In this document: piece by piece, positions 1 to 6,377 of the stretch | How the letters are laid out: each line of letters starts with the position of its first letter | How positions within the stretch are numbered: the first letter of the stretch is position 1 | Source of the DNA: Ruminococcaceae bacterium UBA6392 | Lineage (GTDB): Bacteria; Bacillota; Clostridia; Oscillospirales; Acutalibacteraceae | Direction of reading: 5' to 3' | Assembly (NCBI GenBank): GCA_002438685.1 | Contig: DJQG01000069.1 | Location: 1-17,938, forward strand | Length of the DNA stretch: 17,938 bases | The notes under the pieces: generated by a model | The model's database searches: none | Told to the model about the DNA's origin: nothing | The model's input: the letters and a program-made list of their open reading frames with translations, nothing else | Made by a program: the position numbers and the translations under genes

Positions 1-359
1 TTTTCGCCGTGACCTTTGACGAAAACTTTGCGAGAGCGACCGGAACGAAAGCCGGGCTTTACAATCTGTTGATTGCTATCGTTGTTGCAGTTATCATCGT
101 GCTTGCTATGAACCTTGTCGGCTCGCTGCTGATTTCTGCGCTGGTGATTTTCCCAGCGCTGTCCGCTATGCGAATATTTAAGAGCTTCCGCAGCGTGACC
201 ATTTGCGCCGCAGCTCTGTCGGTTGCGTGTTCGCTTATCGGCATTCTGGCATCAATCCTTGCCGGTACGCCTGTAGGCTCGACAATCGTTGCCGTTCAGA
301 TCGGCGCATTTGGCTTGACTTGGATTATAGGCGCAATTATTGGAGGTGTGAGAAAATGA
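1..359 (+). CDS. Metal ABC transporter permease, ABC-3 (ZnuB/TroC/MntB) family, 3' part
   Basis: This is the C-terminal 118 residues of a membrane permease; the reading frame is open through the left edge, so the true start lies outside and the GTG at 9 is internal. At least three hydrophobic segments are visible: LYNLLIAIVVAVIIVLAM, the GSLLISALVIFPALSAM segment that is typical of the ABC-3 family, and two closely spaced helices near the C-terminus. Family members form the channel of binding-protein-dependent importers for zinc, manganese or iron, working with an ATPase and a metal-binding lipoprotein, which would lie to the left. The metal cannot be told from this fragment. The stop codon overlaps the start of the next gene as ATGA, showing translational coupling in one operon. 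Confidence 0.85.
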   Translation, partial: FAVTFDENFARATGTKAGLYNLLIAIVVAVIIVLAMNLVGSLLISALVIFPALSAMRIFKSFRSVTICAAALSVACSLIGILASILAGTPVGSTIVAVQIGAFGLTWIIGAIIGGVRK

Positions 360-904
360 AAAAGCTGTTTTGCTTGGTACTGACTGTTTTGATGATTGTA
401 TCGCTTGCCGCCTGCGGAAGTAAGAAAGATAAAGCCACAACCGATAATCAGACACTGAATTCATCTGTTTTACAAAATCAACCAACGGAAGAGGAATTGG
501 AATCTGCACCTACTATCTCCAAGCCTGCACAAAGCGCAGACGGTATTGATGTTGATCTGACAAAGCTCAGCAGCACAATGGTATATTCAGAGGTTTACAA
601 CATGATGGTCAACCCAAATGCCTATATTGGGAAAACAGTTCGAATGCGTGGACAATTCTGCGTTTATTACGGAATGAATCCCGACGGAAGCGAAAATACA
701 AATCAGTTATATTTCGCTTGTCTGATATCAGACGCTACCGCTTGTTGTTCACAAGGAATAGAATTTCTTTTATCCGGTAATCGCGCTTATCCTGATGATT
801 ACCCTGAAATGTATTCGGAAATAACCGTAATCGGAACCTTTGAAACATATATGGAAAACGGCGGTCGATATTGCCGACTTTCAAATGCAGTGCTCAAAGA
901 TTAA
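356..904 (+). CDS. Small lipoprotein with probable OB-fold-like domain, metal-transport operon
   Basis: A 182-residue protein starting at the ATG that overlaps the permease stop; GGAGG lies 9 bases upstream at 342-346. A longer frame starting further upstream runs inside the permease gene and is rejected. The N-terminus is a lipoprotein signal (MKK, hydrophobic core, lipobox LAAC with Cys20), followed by a polar linker to about residue 65. The remaining part has the pattern VNPNAYIGKTVRMRGQF, then beta-rich segments ending in an ITVIGTFETY strand, which resembles an OB-fold (inference from pattern only). It should sit on the outer face of the membrane. Its place at the end of a metal permease operon suggests an accessory role in metal uptake or sensing, but no metal-binding cluster is evident and the function is unknown. 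Codon use looks more AT-rich than in the genes to the right. Confidence 0.8.
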   Translation: MKKLFCLVLTVLMIVSLAACGSKKDKATTDNQTLNSSVLQNQPTEEELESAPTISKPAQSADGIDVDLTKLSSTMVYSEVYNMMVNPNAYIGKTVRMRGQFCVYYGMNPDGSENTNQLYFACLISDATACCSQGIEFLLSGNRAYPDDYPEMYSEITVIGTFETYMENGGRYCRLSNAVLKD

Positions 905-905
905 G

Positions 906-958
906 AAAATGAACAACAATTGCTCGTTTGCGCGCGATTGTTGTTCATTTTTCTCTTT
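906..958 (+). terminator. Intrinsic terminator of the metal transport operon
   Basis: Two bases after the lipoprotein stop codon is a perfect 15-bp inverted repeat, AAAATGAACAACAAT at 906-920 and its complement at 937-951, with a 16-base loop, followed by a pyrimidine-rich tail of mostly T. It marks the end of the operon. Confidence 0.85.
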
Positions 959-1196
959 TTCTTTTTGGCAAATCAGGAAGTAGAAAATCAACCTCAAAAT
1001 TTGCAACTTCTTTGCCATCTTCAAAAAATTTTTTGTCATTTTTCTTCTTTCTTCCTTTTCAGACAAAAAATTGTAACAGTTTTTGCGCGGAGTTGATACG
1101 ATTGTGGGCGGCTGATAGTTAATACGATTTCCTATTTTGACGGTTGATACGATTTTTTATTTTTCTTTCTTTTAATAGCGCGAAAGAAAAAAGAAG
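959..1196. other. Gene-free AT-rich spacer with pyrimidine tracts and inverted repeats
   Basis: No convincing gene on either strand; the short open frames have no ribosome binding site and are made of low-complexity sequence. It lies between the ends of two converging units (metal operon and tRNA-Ser), so no promoter is expected here. Visible structure: GGCAAA at 967-972 and GAAGT at 977-981 pair with ACTTC and TTTGCC at 1006-1016; a 12-bp A6T6 palindrome at 1023-1034; an 11-bp inverted repeat AATTTTTTGTC (1027-1037) and GACAAAAAATT (1062-1072); and a 10-bp hairpin at 1160-1169/1182-1191. Three direct repeats are listed separately. Confidence 0.6.
1092..1154. repeat. Three direct repeats of GTTGATACGATT at 25-26 base spacing
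   Basis: GTTGATACGATT occurs at 1092-1103 and 1143-1154, with GTTAATACGATT (one change) at 1118-1129. The start-to-start distances are 26 and 25 bases. The spacers differ from each other. No further copy was noticed elsewhere in the window. The function is unknown. Confidence 0.75.
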
Positions 1197-1230
1197 AGCC
1201 GAAAGCCCTTATGTATCAAGGCTTTCGGCT
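1183..1230 (-). terminator. Intrinsic terminator of tRNA-Ser
   Basis: An 11-bp perfect stem (AGCCGAAAGCC at 1197-1207 with its complement at 1220-1230) begins one base beyond the tRNA CCA end. On the minus strand it is followed by a T-rich tail (complement of 1183-1196). On the plus strand there is no T tract, so it serves the tRNA. Confidence 0.85.
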
Positions 1231-1231
1231 T

Positions 1232-1323
1232 TGGCGGAGAGCAAGGGATTCGAACCCTCGAAACGCTTTTGACGTTTACACGATTTCCAATCGTGCTCCT
1301 TCGACCAGCTCGGACAACTCTCC
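1232..1323 (-). tRNA. tRNA-Ser(GGA)
   Basis: A class II tRNA of 92 bases including the encoded CCA (plus-strand TGG at 1232-1234). The acceptor stem pairs GGAGAGT with GCTCTCC (one G-T pair), with G as discriminator. The anticodon loop TTGGAAA lies between CACGA and TCGTG, giving anticodon GGA (plus 1286-1288), which reads UCC/UCU. The long variable arm pairs around ACG..AAAAGCGT, and the T arm is GAGGGTTCGAATCCCTT. All expected serine tRNA features are present. Confidence 0.96.
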
Positions 1324-1347
1324 GTATCTGCAATCAAATGCTCGTAT

Positions 1348-1376
1348 ATTATATATGACCGCGCCGCAAAAATCAA
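1348..1376 (-). promoter_or_regulatory. Sigma-A promoter of tRNA-Ser
   Basis: On the minus strand, TTGATT (-35, plus 1371-1376) is separated by exactly 17 bases from a perfect TATAAT (-10, plus 1348-1353), ending 24 bases before the 5' end of the tRNA. Confidence 0.8.
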
Positions 1377-1502
1377 GTCTTTTTTCAAAAATCCTGAACT
1401 TTTTATTTTTGCACTCCCCGCTTGTCGAATAAACCTGTGTTTGCGTGGAATCAATATAATATGTAAATCAGCAAATTTTACCTGTTTTTTACTCTACCTG
1501 TA

Positions 1503-1531
1503 TTGAACCCGGAGATGAAATATAATATAAT
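1503..1531 (+). promoter_or_regulatory. Sigma-A promoter of pyk
   Basis: TTGAAC (1503-1508), 17 bases, then a perfect TATAAT (1526-1531). It predicts a transcript start near 1538 and a leader of about 30 bases. It overlaps the in-frame TTG at 1503, which argues against the longer translation start. Confidence 0.8.
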
Positions 1532-1568
1532 GGATTTGATTAATATAAAATGGAATGAAGGGATATCC

Positions 1569-2984
1569 ATGAGAAAGACGAAGATAGTATGCACGATAGG
1601 GCCCGCCAGCAGCGACCCGAAAGTATTCACCGAAATGTGCAAAGCGGGTCTCAATGTTGCGAGGCTCAACTTCTCACACGGCACCCATCCGGAGCAGCTT
1701 GAAAAGCTAAATATGGTAAAAAAAGTCCGTGAGGAGCTCAATCTCCCTATAGCGATAATGCTCGACACAAAGGGTCCGGAATACAGAATCAAGACCTTTG
1801 AAAACGGCAAAATTCATCTCAACGACGGCGACGAATTCTCGTTCACCACAGAAGATATAGTCGGCGATCAGAGCCGCGTCAGCGTGACCTATGCGGGACT
1901 TGTTGACGATATTTCAATCGGCGACCGCATACTCGTCAACAACGGGCTTGTGATTTTTGAGGTAATCGGAAAGACCGATACAGATGTAAAATGCAAGGTC
2001 ATAGCGGGCGGCGAGCTTTCGAACAGGAAGAGCATGAGCTTTCCGAACAAGGTGCTCAATCAGGTTTATCTCAGCGAGCAGGACAAGGACGATCTGCTGT
2101 TCGGTATTCAGAACAATGTTGACTACATCGCGGCATCGTTTGTCTCATGCAGGCAGGATCTCATAGACCTCAAGGAGTTTCTCCACGCGAACGGCGGCGA
2201 CGGCATAGACATAATCGCAAAAATCGAGAACCGCACGGGAATAGACAACATCGAAGAGATATGCGAAGAGTGCGACGGAATAATGATAGGCCGCGGCGAC
2301 CTCGGCGTTGAAGTTCCCTTCACCGAGCTTCCCGCGCTGCAGAAATATATAATCACAAAATGCCGCCTGCTCGGCAAGCGTGTTATCACGGCGACTGAGA
2401 TGCTCGAATCAATGATAACCAATCCCCGCCCGACAAGAGCGGAAATTTCCGACGTTGCAAATGCTGTCTACGACGGTACGAGCGCGGTCATGCTCTCCGG
2501 CGAATCCGCCGCGGGCAAATATCCTGTCGAGACAGTCCGCACAATGGCAGAGATAGTCGAAGAGACGGAGAAGCACATCCATTACGCCAAGCGTTTCCGC
2601 AACAATGATTTCAAGATAAAGAACCGCGTCGACGCAATATCGCACGCGATTTGCGGAATGGCTATCGACATAAACGCAAAAGCGATAGTTGTTGCATCTA
2701 TCTCCGGCATGACGGTGCGCATGGTGTCGCGTTTCAGAGCGCCTACAGACATAATCGGAATGGCAACAAACAGAGCCGTTTGGTATAAGCTCGCTCTCTC
2801 CTGGGGCGTTATACCCGTACTCAGCGAGAAGTTCGACTCGACCGATGTTTTGTTCTATCACGCGCAGAAAGTTGCAAAAGATGCGCTCAACCTCAAGCCC
2901 GGCGACAATATCATAATGACCGGCGGCGCGATAAACGGAAAATCCGGCAACACCAATCTGATAAAGATAGAGACAATAGAATAA
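1569..2984 (+). CDS. pyk: Pyruvate kinase
   Basis: Pyruvate kinase converts phosphoenolpyruvate and ADP to pyruvate and ATP at the end of glycolysis, in the cytoplasm. The protein has 471 residues, starting at MRKTKIVCTIGP with GAAGGG a few bases upstream; in-frame codons further 5' lie in the promoter. The active-site series is complete: ARLNFSHG (R32, N34, S36), LDTKGP (65-70), catalytic Lys218 and metal ligand Glu220 in IAKIENRTG, GRGDLGVEVP with Asp244, T276 in ITATEMLESM, and PTRAEISDVANAV. The B domain lies at about residues 70-165 and the C-terminal regulatory domain after about 340. Glu71 after TKGP is the residue linked to potassium-dependent enzymes. The length fits the short form, without the extra PEP-utiliser-like tail of Bacillus enzymes. 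It is monocistronic, with its own promoter and terminator. Confidence 0.97.
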   Translation: MRKTKIVCTIGPASSDPKVFTEMCKAGLNVARLNFSHGTHPEQLEKLNMVKKVREELNLPIAIMLDTKGPEYRIKTFENGKIHLNDGDEFSFTTEDIVGDQSRVSVTYAGLVDDISIGDRILVNNGLVIFEVIGKTDTDVKCKVIAGGELSNRKSMSFPNKVLNQVYLSEQDKDDLLFGIQNNVDYIAASFVSCRQDLIDLKEFLHANGGDGIDIIAKIENRTGIDNIEEICEECDGIMIGRGDLGVEVPFTELPALQKYIITKCRLLGKRVITATEMLESMITNPRPTRAEISDVANAVYDGTSAVMLSGESAAGKYPVETVRTMAEIVEETEKHIHYAKRFRNNDFKIKNRVDAISHAICGMAIDINAKAIVVASISGMTVRMVSRFRAPTDIIGMATNRAVWYKLALSWGVIPVLSEKFDSTDVLFYHAQKVAKDALNLKPGDNIIMTGGAINGKSGNTNLIKIETIE

Positions 2985-2995
2985 AAGAAAGATAC

Positions 2996-3028
2996 ATCTC
3001 CCCCGCTTCAGCAAGGGAGATTTTTTCC
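2996..3028 (+). terminator. Intrinsic terminator of pyk
   Basis: ATCTCCC (2996-3002) pairs with GGGAGAT (3015-3021), followed at once by a run of six T, 11 bases after the pyk stop codon. Confidence 0.85.
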
Positions 3029-3029
3029 T

Positions 3030-3076
3030 GCAAAAAGCACCTGTACCAATTGTGATACAGGTGCTTTCGTATTTTT
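3030..3076 (-). terminator. Intrinsic terminator of asnS, probably bidirectional
   Basis: A perfect 12-bp stem (AAAGCACCTGTA at 3034-3045 and its complement at 3056-3067, loop of 10) lies just beyond the asnS stop codon. The minus strand tail is TTTTTG, while the plus strand side has TTTCGTATTTTTT, so it can also back up pyk termination. Confidence 0.85.
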
Positions 3077-4470
3077 TAGAAATCCGCAGAACCGGTAGTT
3101 CTCGGGAACGGGAGCACGTCGCGGATGTTCGAGATACCCGTGAGGTACATGACCAGTCTCTCGAAGCCGAGACCGAAGCCGCTGTGCTTGACTCCGCCGT
3201 AGCGGCGAAGGTCGAGGTACCACCAATAATCTTTGGGGTCGAGTCCGAGTTCTTCGATACGCTCGGTGAGCACATCCAGTCTCTCTTCACGCTGGCTGCC
3301 GCCGATTATCTCGCCGATACCCATAACAAGCAGGTCAACTGCCGCAACGGTCTTGCCGTCATCGTTCAGACGCATATAGAAAGCCTTGATCTCCTTGGGA
3401 TAATCTGTAACGAAAACGGGGCGCTTGAAGATACGCTCAGTCAGGCAACGCTCATGCTCCGTCTGGAGGTCGCAGCCCCAATAGACTTTGTAGTCGAACT
3501 CGTCGTTGTACTTCTCGAGCTCTTTGACGGCGTCGGTATAAGTGACGCGCGCGAAATCAGAGCTGACAACGGAATGGAGTCTCTCAAGCAGACCCTTATC
3601 AACGAACTTGTTGAGGAACTCAAGCTCAGACTTGCAGCTCTCCATAACATAGGAGATGACATACTTTATCATTGCCTCTGCGAGTTCCATATCATCCTCG
3701 AGATCGGCAAAAGCAATCTCGGGCTCGATCATCCAGAACTCCGCAGCGTGGCGCTGAGTATAGGACTTCTCGGCTCTGAAAGTAGGACCGAAAGTATATA
3801 TCTTGCCGAAAGCGAGAGCCATCGCCTCGCCCTCAAGCTGACCGGAAACGGTAAGATAAGCGGGCTTCTCGAAGAAATCCTGCTTGAAATCAACTGTGCC
3901 ATCCTCGTTCTTCGGCGGGTTTGCGATATCAAGAGTAGTTACCTTGAACATCTCGCCTGCGCCCTCACAGTCGCTGCAGGAAATGAGCGGAGTGTGGGCA
4001 TAAATAAATCCGCGCTCATTGAAGAACTTGTGGATAGCATAAGCGGCGGTCGAGCGAACGCGGAAAGCCGCGGAATAAATATTCGCTCTCGGGCGCAGAT
4101 GCGCTATCGTTCTCATATATTCGAGCGTATGGCGCTTTTTCTGAAGCGGATAATCGGGAGTCGACTGTCCCTCGACCTCAACCGAAGAAGCGTTGAGCTC
4201 AAACGGCTGGTTTGCCTGGGGAGTAAGGATAAAAGTACCCGTAACTCTGACAGCCGCGCCGACATTCAGCTTGACTATATCCTTATAGTTTTCGACCTTT
4301 GCGCTCTCGAAAACGACCTGCAGGCTCTTGAAGCAGCTGCCATCATTTATCTCCATAAAGCCTATCGCCTTTGAGTCACGGAGGGTCTTGATCCATCCGC
4401 AGACTGTTATCTCCTTGCCACCGAGCTCTTCGTATGAACTGAACAGCTTTGAAATTTCAAGCCTTTCCAT
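3076..4470 (-). CDS. asnS: Asparagine--tRNA ligase
   Basis: A class II synthetase that charges tRNA-Asn with asparagine. It has 464 residues, the usual length. AAAGGAG lies 8 bases upstream of the ATG. An N-terminal OB-fold anticodon-binding domain (about 15-100, with TVCGWIKTLRDSKAIGF) is followed by the catalytic core: motif 2 at 231-251 (FRAEKSYTQRHAAEFWMIEPE) and motif 3 near the C-terminus (GFGLGFERLVMYLTG, then NIRDVLPFPRT). The enzyme is of the AsnRS rather than AspRS type because it lacks the large GAD insertion and keeps the AsnRS-style C-terminus. The last residues read PRTTGSADF, where a proline is more usual after PRT. Having AsnRS means asparaginyl-tRNA need not be made solely by amidation. 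No T-box is present in the roughly 30-base leader. Confidence 0.97.
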   Translation of the reverse strand: MERLEISKLFSSYEELGGKEITVCGWIKTLRDSKAIGFMEINDGSCFKSLQVVFESAKVENYKDIVKLNVGAAVRVTGTFILTPQANQPFELNASSVEVEGQSTPDYPLQKKRHTLEYMRTIAHLRPRANIYSAAFRVRSTAAYAIHKFFNERGFIYAHTPLISCSDCEGAGEMFKVTTLDIANPPKNEDGTVDFKQDFFEKPAYLTVSGQLEGEAMALAFGKIYTFGPTFRAEKSYTQRHAAEFWMIEPEIAFADLEDDMELAEAMIKYVISYVMESCKSELEFLNKFVDKGLLERLHSVVSSDFARVTYTDAVKELEKYNDEFDYKVYWGCDLQTEHERCLTERIFKRPVFVTDYPKEIKAFYMRLNDDGKTVAAVDLLVMGIGEIIGGSQREERLDVLTERIEELGLDPKDYWWYLDLRRYGGVKHSGFGLGFERLVMYLTGISNIRDVLPFPRTTGSADF

Positions 4471-4506
4471 TTATATGTCTCCTTTGCTTATGACTCATAA
4501 TTATAA

Positions 4507-4535
4507 ATGATATCAAAAGCGGAATTGAAAATCAA
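4507..4535 (-). promoter_or_regulatory. Probable promoter of asnS with an inverted repeat over the -35
   Basis: On the minus strand, TTGATT (plus 4530-4535), 17 bases, then TATCAT (plus 4507-4512). The -35 lies within ATTGAAAATCAAT (plus 4524-4536), an ATTGA/TCAAT inverted repeat that occurs identically at 6010-6022 in front of the symporter gene. Confidence 0.65.
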
Positions 4536-4550
4536 TAGCGAAGGCTCTAT

Positions 4551-5954
4551 TTATTCAAAATTTTCCGGCGCAGGGTCGGGTTCGATGTCTATGGGATCCA
4601 CCGAACCCCTGTCTTTATCTATATTATAGACAAACTGCGTAATGATAACGGTCAGTGCGACGCCGACGGTCATGACTATGAGATACATATTTTTGATGTT
4701 CAAAGCTGTCTGTGCAGTCTGGTCGGCGCCGAGATTTTCAACATATCCGCAGGCTGCGAGCATAACTGCGGAGAACGCCGAGCCGAGACCCTGAGCGAGC
4801 TTGCGGAAGAACGAGAACAGCGCATAGAGCGAACCCTCATCGCGGCTTCCGGTCTTTTCATACTGATAGTCGATGCAGTCAACGACCATAGCCCAGAGAA
4901 TAATTGTGAACACGGCGTTGCTCGTATAGAGAAGCATAAGCGCGCCTATATAGAGGAACAGCGAGCTCTTCGCCTCGGGCGCCATGGGAAGCAGGCACGA
5001 AACTATACCAGCGACAACGCTTATCGACGAAGATATGACGACCAGCTTCTTCTTGCCTATCTTTTTTGTTATTCTGCCGATGAAAGGCATGATAACAACA
5101 AGAGGCAAATATGAGACAATATTGACAGCCGCCAGTATCTTAGTGTTGTGAAAATATGACTGGAATACAATGCTGTTGACCGAGGTCATTGACATGAAGC
5201 AGATGACCTGGACGAACGAAACAGCGGTTATCGCGAGCAGCGGACGGTTTGTGAAGAAGCCCTTGACCGCCTTGAGATAGCTCATTTTCTCTGTCTTGTC
5301 GTGTGCTTCGACAACGACACGCTCGGTCACGAGCAGGCGCACGAGCATGAAACCGATGAAGCCTATAGCCGAGCAGATAAGCGCGACATAAACCATTCTC
5401 GAGCCGATGAGGTTGTTGTCCTTATCATAGACGATAAGGGGAAGAAGCATAGCAAGCACCTGCGCGAGACCCGCGCCTATAGATCTGAAGGTAGAGAGAT
5501 TCGTGCGCTTCGAGGGGTCGTTGGTTATGCACGAATGGAGCGCGCCGTAAGGCACGTTTGCCATTGTGTAAGCGACCGACCAGATGCAATAAATCGCAAG
5601 GCAGTAGATAACCTTGAAGATATAACTCATAGAGGCAATCGGCATAAACGAGAGCGTGGTGAAAATTATCAGCGCGCTGCCGCCTATGGTTATCCACGGC
5701 ATAAACTTGCTGTCCTTGCCTATGCGGACATTATCGACCATGCCGCCTATCAGCGGATCGTTTATAGCGTCCCACACTTTGCCGACAACAATTATCCAAG
5801 CCCAGTCGCTGAGCTTAAGTCCGATATACTGGGTATAGAACAGCATGAGATAGTTCGTTATCAGTGCAAAGCTCATGTTGCAGCCGAAATCGCCCATCGC
5901 ATAGCCGAAATAATCCCGCATACCGAACAGTCTTGTTTTGTTTTGTGCAGCCAT
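4551..5954 (-). CDS. Sugar:cation symporter, GPH (MelB-like) family, MFS superfamily
   Basis: A 467-residue membrane protein with about 12 hydrophobic segments. It fits the glycoside-pentoside-hexuronide:cation symporter family: the N-terminus RDYFGYAMGDFGCNM and the motif VWDAINDPLIGGMVDN (residues 60-75). Its Asp62, Asp66 and Asp74 match the cation-site and loop acidic residues known in MelB. It should import a sugar or glycoside with sodium or protons across the cytoplasmic membrane; the substrate cannot be read from sequence. The start is the ATG with AAAGGA about 11 bases upstream. It has its own promoter and ends 80 bases before asnS. No clear terminator is seen in that gap, so read-through into asnS is possible. 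Nearby carbohydrate genes (GH29, sugar-type dehydrogenase) make a linked role plausible but unproven. Confidence 0.88.
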   Translation of the reverse strand: MAAQNKTRLFGMRDYFGYAMGDFGCNMSFALITNYLMLFYTQYIGLKLSDWAWIIVVGKVWDAINDPLIGGMVDNVRIGKDSKFMPWITIGGSALIIFTTLSFMPIASMSYIFKVIYCLAIYCIWSVAYTMANVPYGALHSCITNDPSKRTNLSTFRSIGAGLAQVLAMLLPLIVYDKDNNLIGSRMVYVALICSAIGFIGFMLVRLLVTERVVVEAHDKTEKMSYLKAVKGFFTNRPLLAITAVSFVQVICFMSMTSVNSIVFQSYFHNTKILAAVNIVSYLPLVVIMPFIGRITKKIGKKKLVVISSSISVVAGIVSCLLPMAPEAKSSLFLYIGALMLLYTSNAVFTIILWAMVVDCIDYQYEKTGSRDEGSLYALFSFFRKLAQGLGSAFSAVMLAACGYVENLGADQTAQTALNIKNMYLIVMTVGVALTVIITQFVYNIDKDRGSVDPIDIEPDPAPENFE

Positions 5955-5991
5955 GATACAAATATCCTTTCACAAGATATATTTTTAGTCA

Positions 5992-6021
5992 ATTGTAATA
6001 TAAGAGCATATTGAAAATCAA
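5992..6021 (-). promoter_or_regulatory. Probable promoter of the GPH symporter
   Basis: On the minus strand, TTGATT (plus 6016-6021), 18 bases, then TACAAT (plus 5992-5997). The -35 is embedded in the same 13-base element ATTGAAAATCAAT (6010-6022) seen at asnS. Confidence 0.6.
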
Positions 6022-6072
6022 TATTCAAAATGTATTTTACCGTAAAATTTTGAAAAAATACCGCGGCAGGCA

Positions 6073-6101
6073 TTGACTTTTAAACGGCGGCATAGTAGAA
6101 T
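6073..6101 (+). promoter_or_regulatory. Sigma-A promoter of the proS T-box transcript
   Basis: TTGACT (6073-6078), exactly 17 bases, then TAGAAT (6096-6101); transcription should begin near 6108, just ahead of the T-box Stem I. Confidence 0.8.
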
Positions 6102-6107
6102 TATTGA

Positions 6108-6359
6108 CTGTTAAAGGCTATGAAGAGGAAAAGTAGGTTTTTATGCCGGCAGAGAGATGAGACGGTTGGTGCAAGTTTCAGCGGCAGAGACTCCGAACCC
6201 GCCCCGGAGCCGCAGCGTCAAATGCGCTGACGCAATCCGGCGTTATCGGAAAAGACGGTTTTCGTCGCTTTGAGAGCGGACAGTTTTTGTCCGAACTTGG
6301 GTGGTACCGCAGACTTTATAGTTTGTCCCAGGCTTTTTGAGCCCGGGACTTATTTTTTT
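6108..6359 (+). promoter_or_regulatory. T-box riboswitch (tRNA-Pro sensing) controlling proS
   Basis: The leader carries the T-box hallmark TGGGTGGTACCGC at 6298-6310; its TGGT (6302-6305) would pair with the 3' end ACCA of uncharged tRNA. Stem I spans about 6117-6211, closed by GGCT with AGCC. AGTA (6132-6135) faces GAA (6195-6197) as the loop E motif, and the next three bases, CCC (6198-6200), followed by G, are the likely specifier, a proline codon. An AG bulge (about 6151-6157) and a GGTTGGTGCAAG distal region follow the usual layout. A hairpin GCGTCA/TGACGC lies at 6215-6233, and Stem III CGGACA/TGTCCG at 6277-6293. The terminator is listed separately. When proline is scarce, uncharged tRNA-Pro should stabilise the antiterminator and turn on proS. 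Confidence 0.93.
6325..6359 (+). terminator. T-box regulated terminator
   Basis: GTCCCAGGCT (6325-6334) pairs with AGCCCGGGAC (6340-6349) with one A-C mismatch and a 5-base loop, followed by TTATTTTTTT. It is the OFF-state hairpin that competes with the antiterminator built on the T-box sequence just upstream. Confidence 0.9.
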
Positions 6360-6377
6360 GAAAGGATGAAAAGAAAG

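Noticed and set aside
203..355. N-terminal extension of the lipoprotein inside the permease gene
   Set aside because: The permease frame is conserved here, and the lipoprotein signal begins at the ATG at 356.
881..1122. Short frames in the AT-rich spacer
   Set aside because: Low-complexity Lys/Phe-rich translations over a terminator and pyrimidine tracts, without start signals.
1092..1154. CRISPR array
   Set aside because: Repeats are only 12 bases with 13-14 base spacers, three copies, and no cas genes; this does not fit a CRISPR array.
1503..1568. Longer pyk start at TTG 1503
   Set aside because: The codon is the -35 box of a good promoter, and the family begins at MRKTKIVCTIGP.
3052..4374. 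Long open frame (440 codons) on the plus strand opposite asnS
   Set aside because: It is the antisense shadow of asnS, with no ribosome binding site and no domain; asnS on the other strand is unmistakable.
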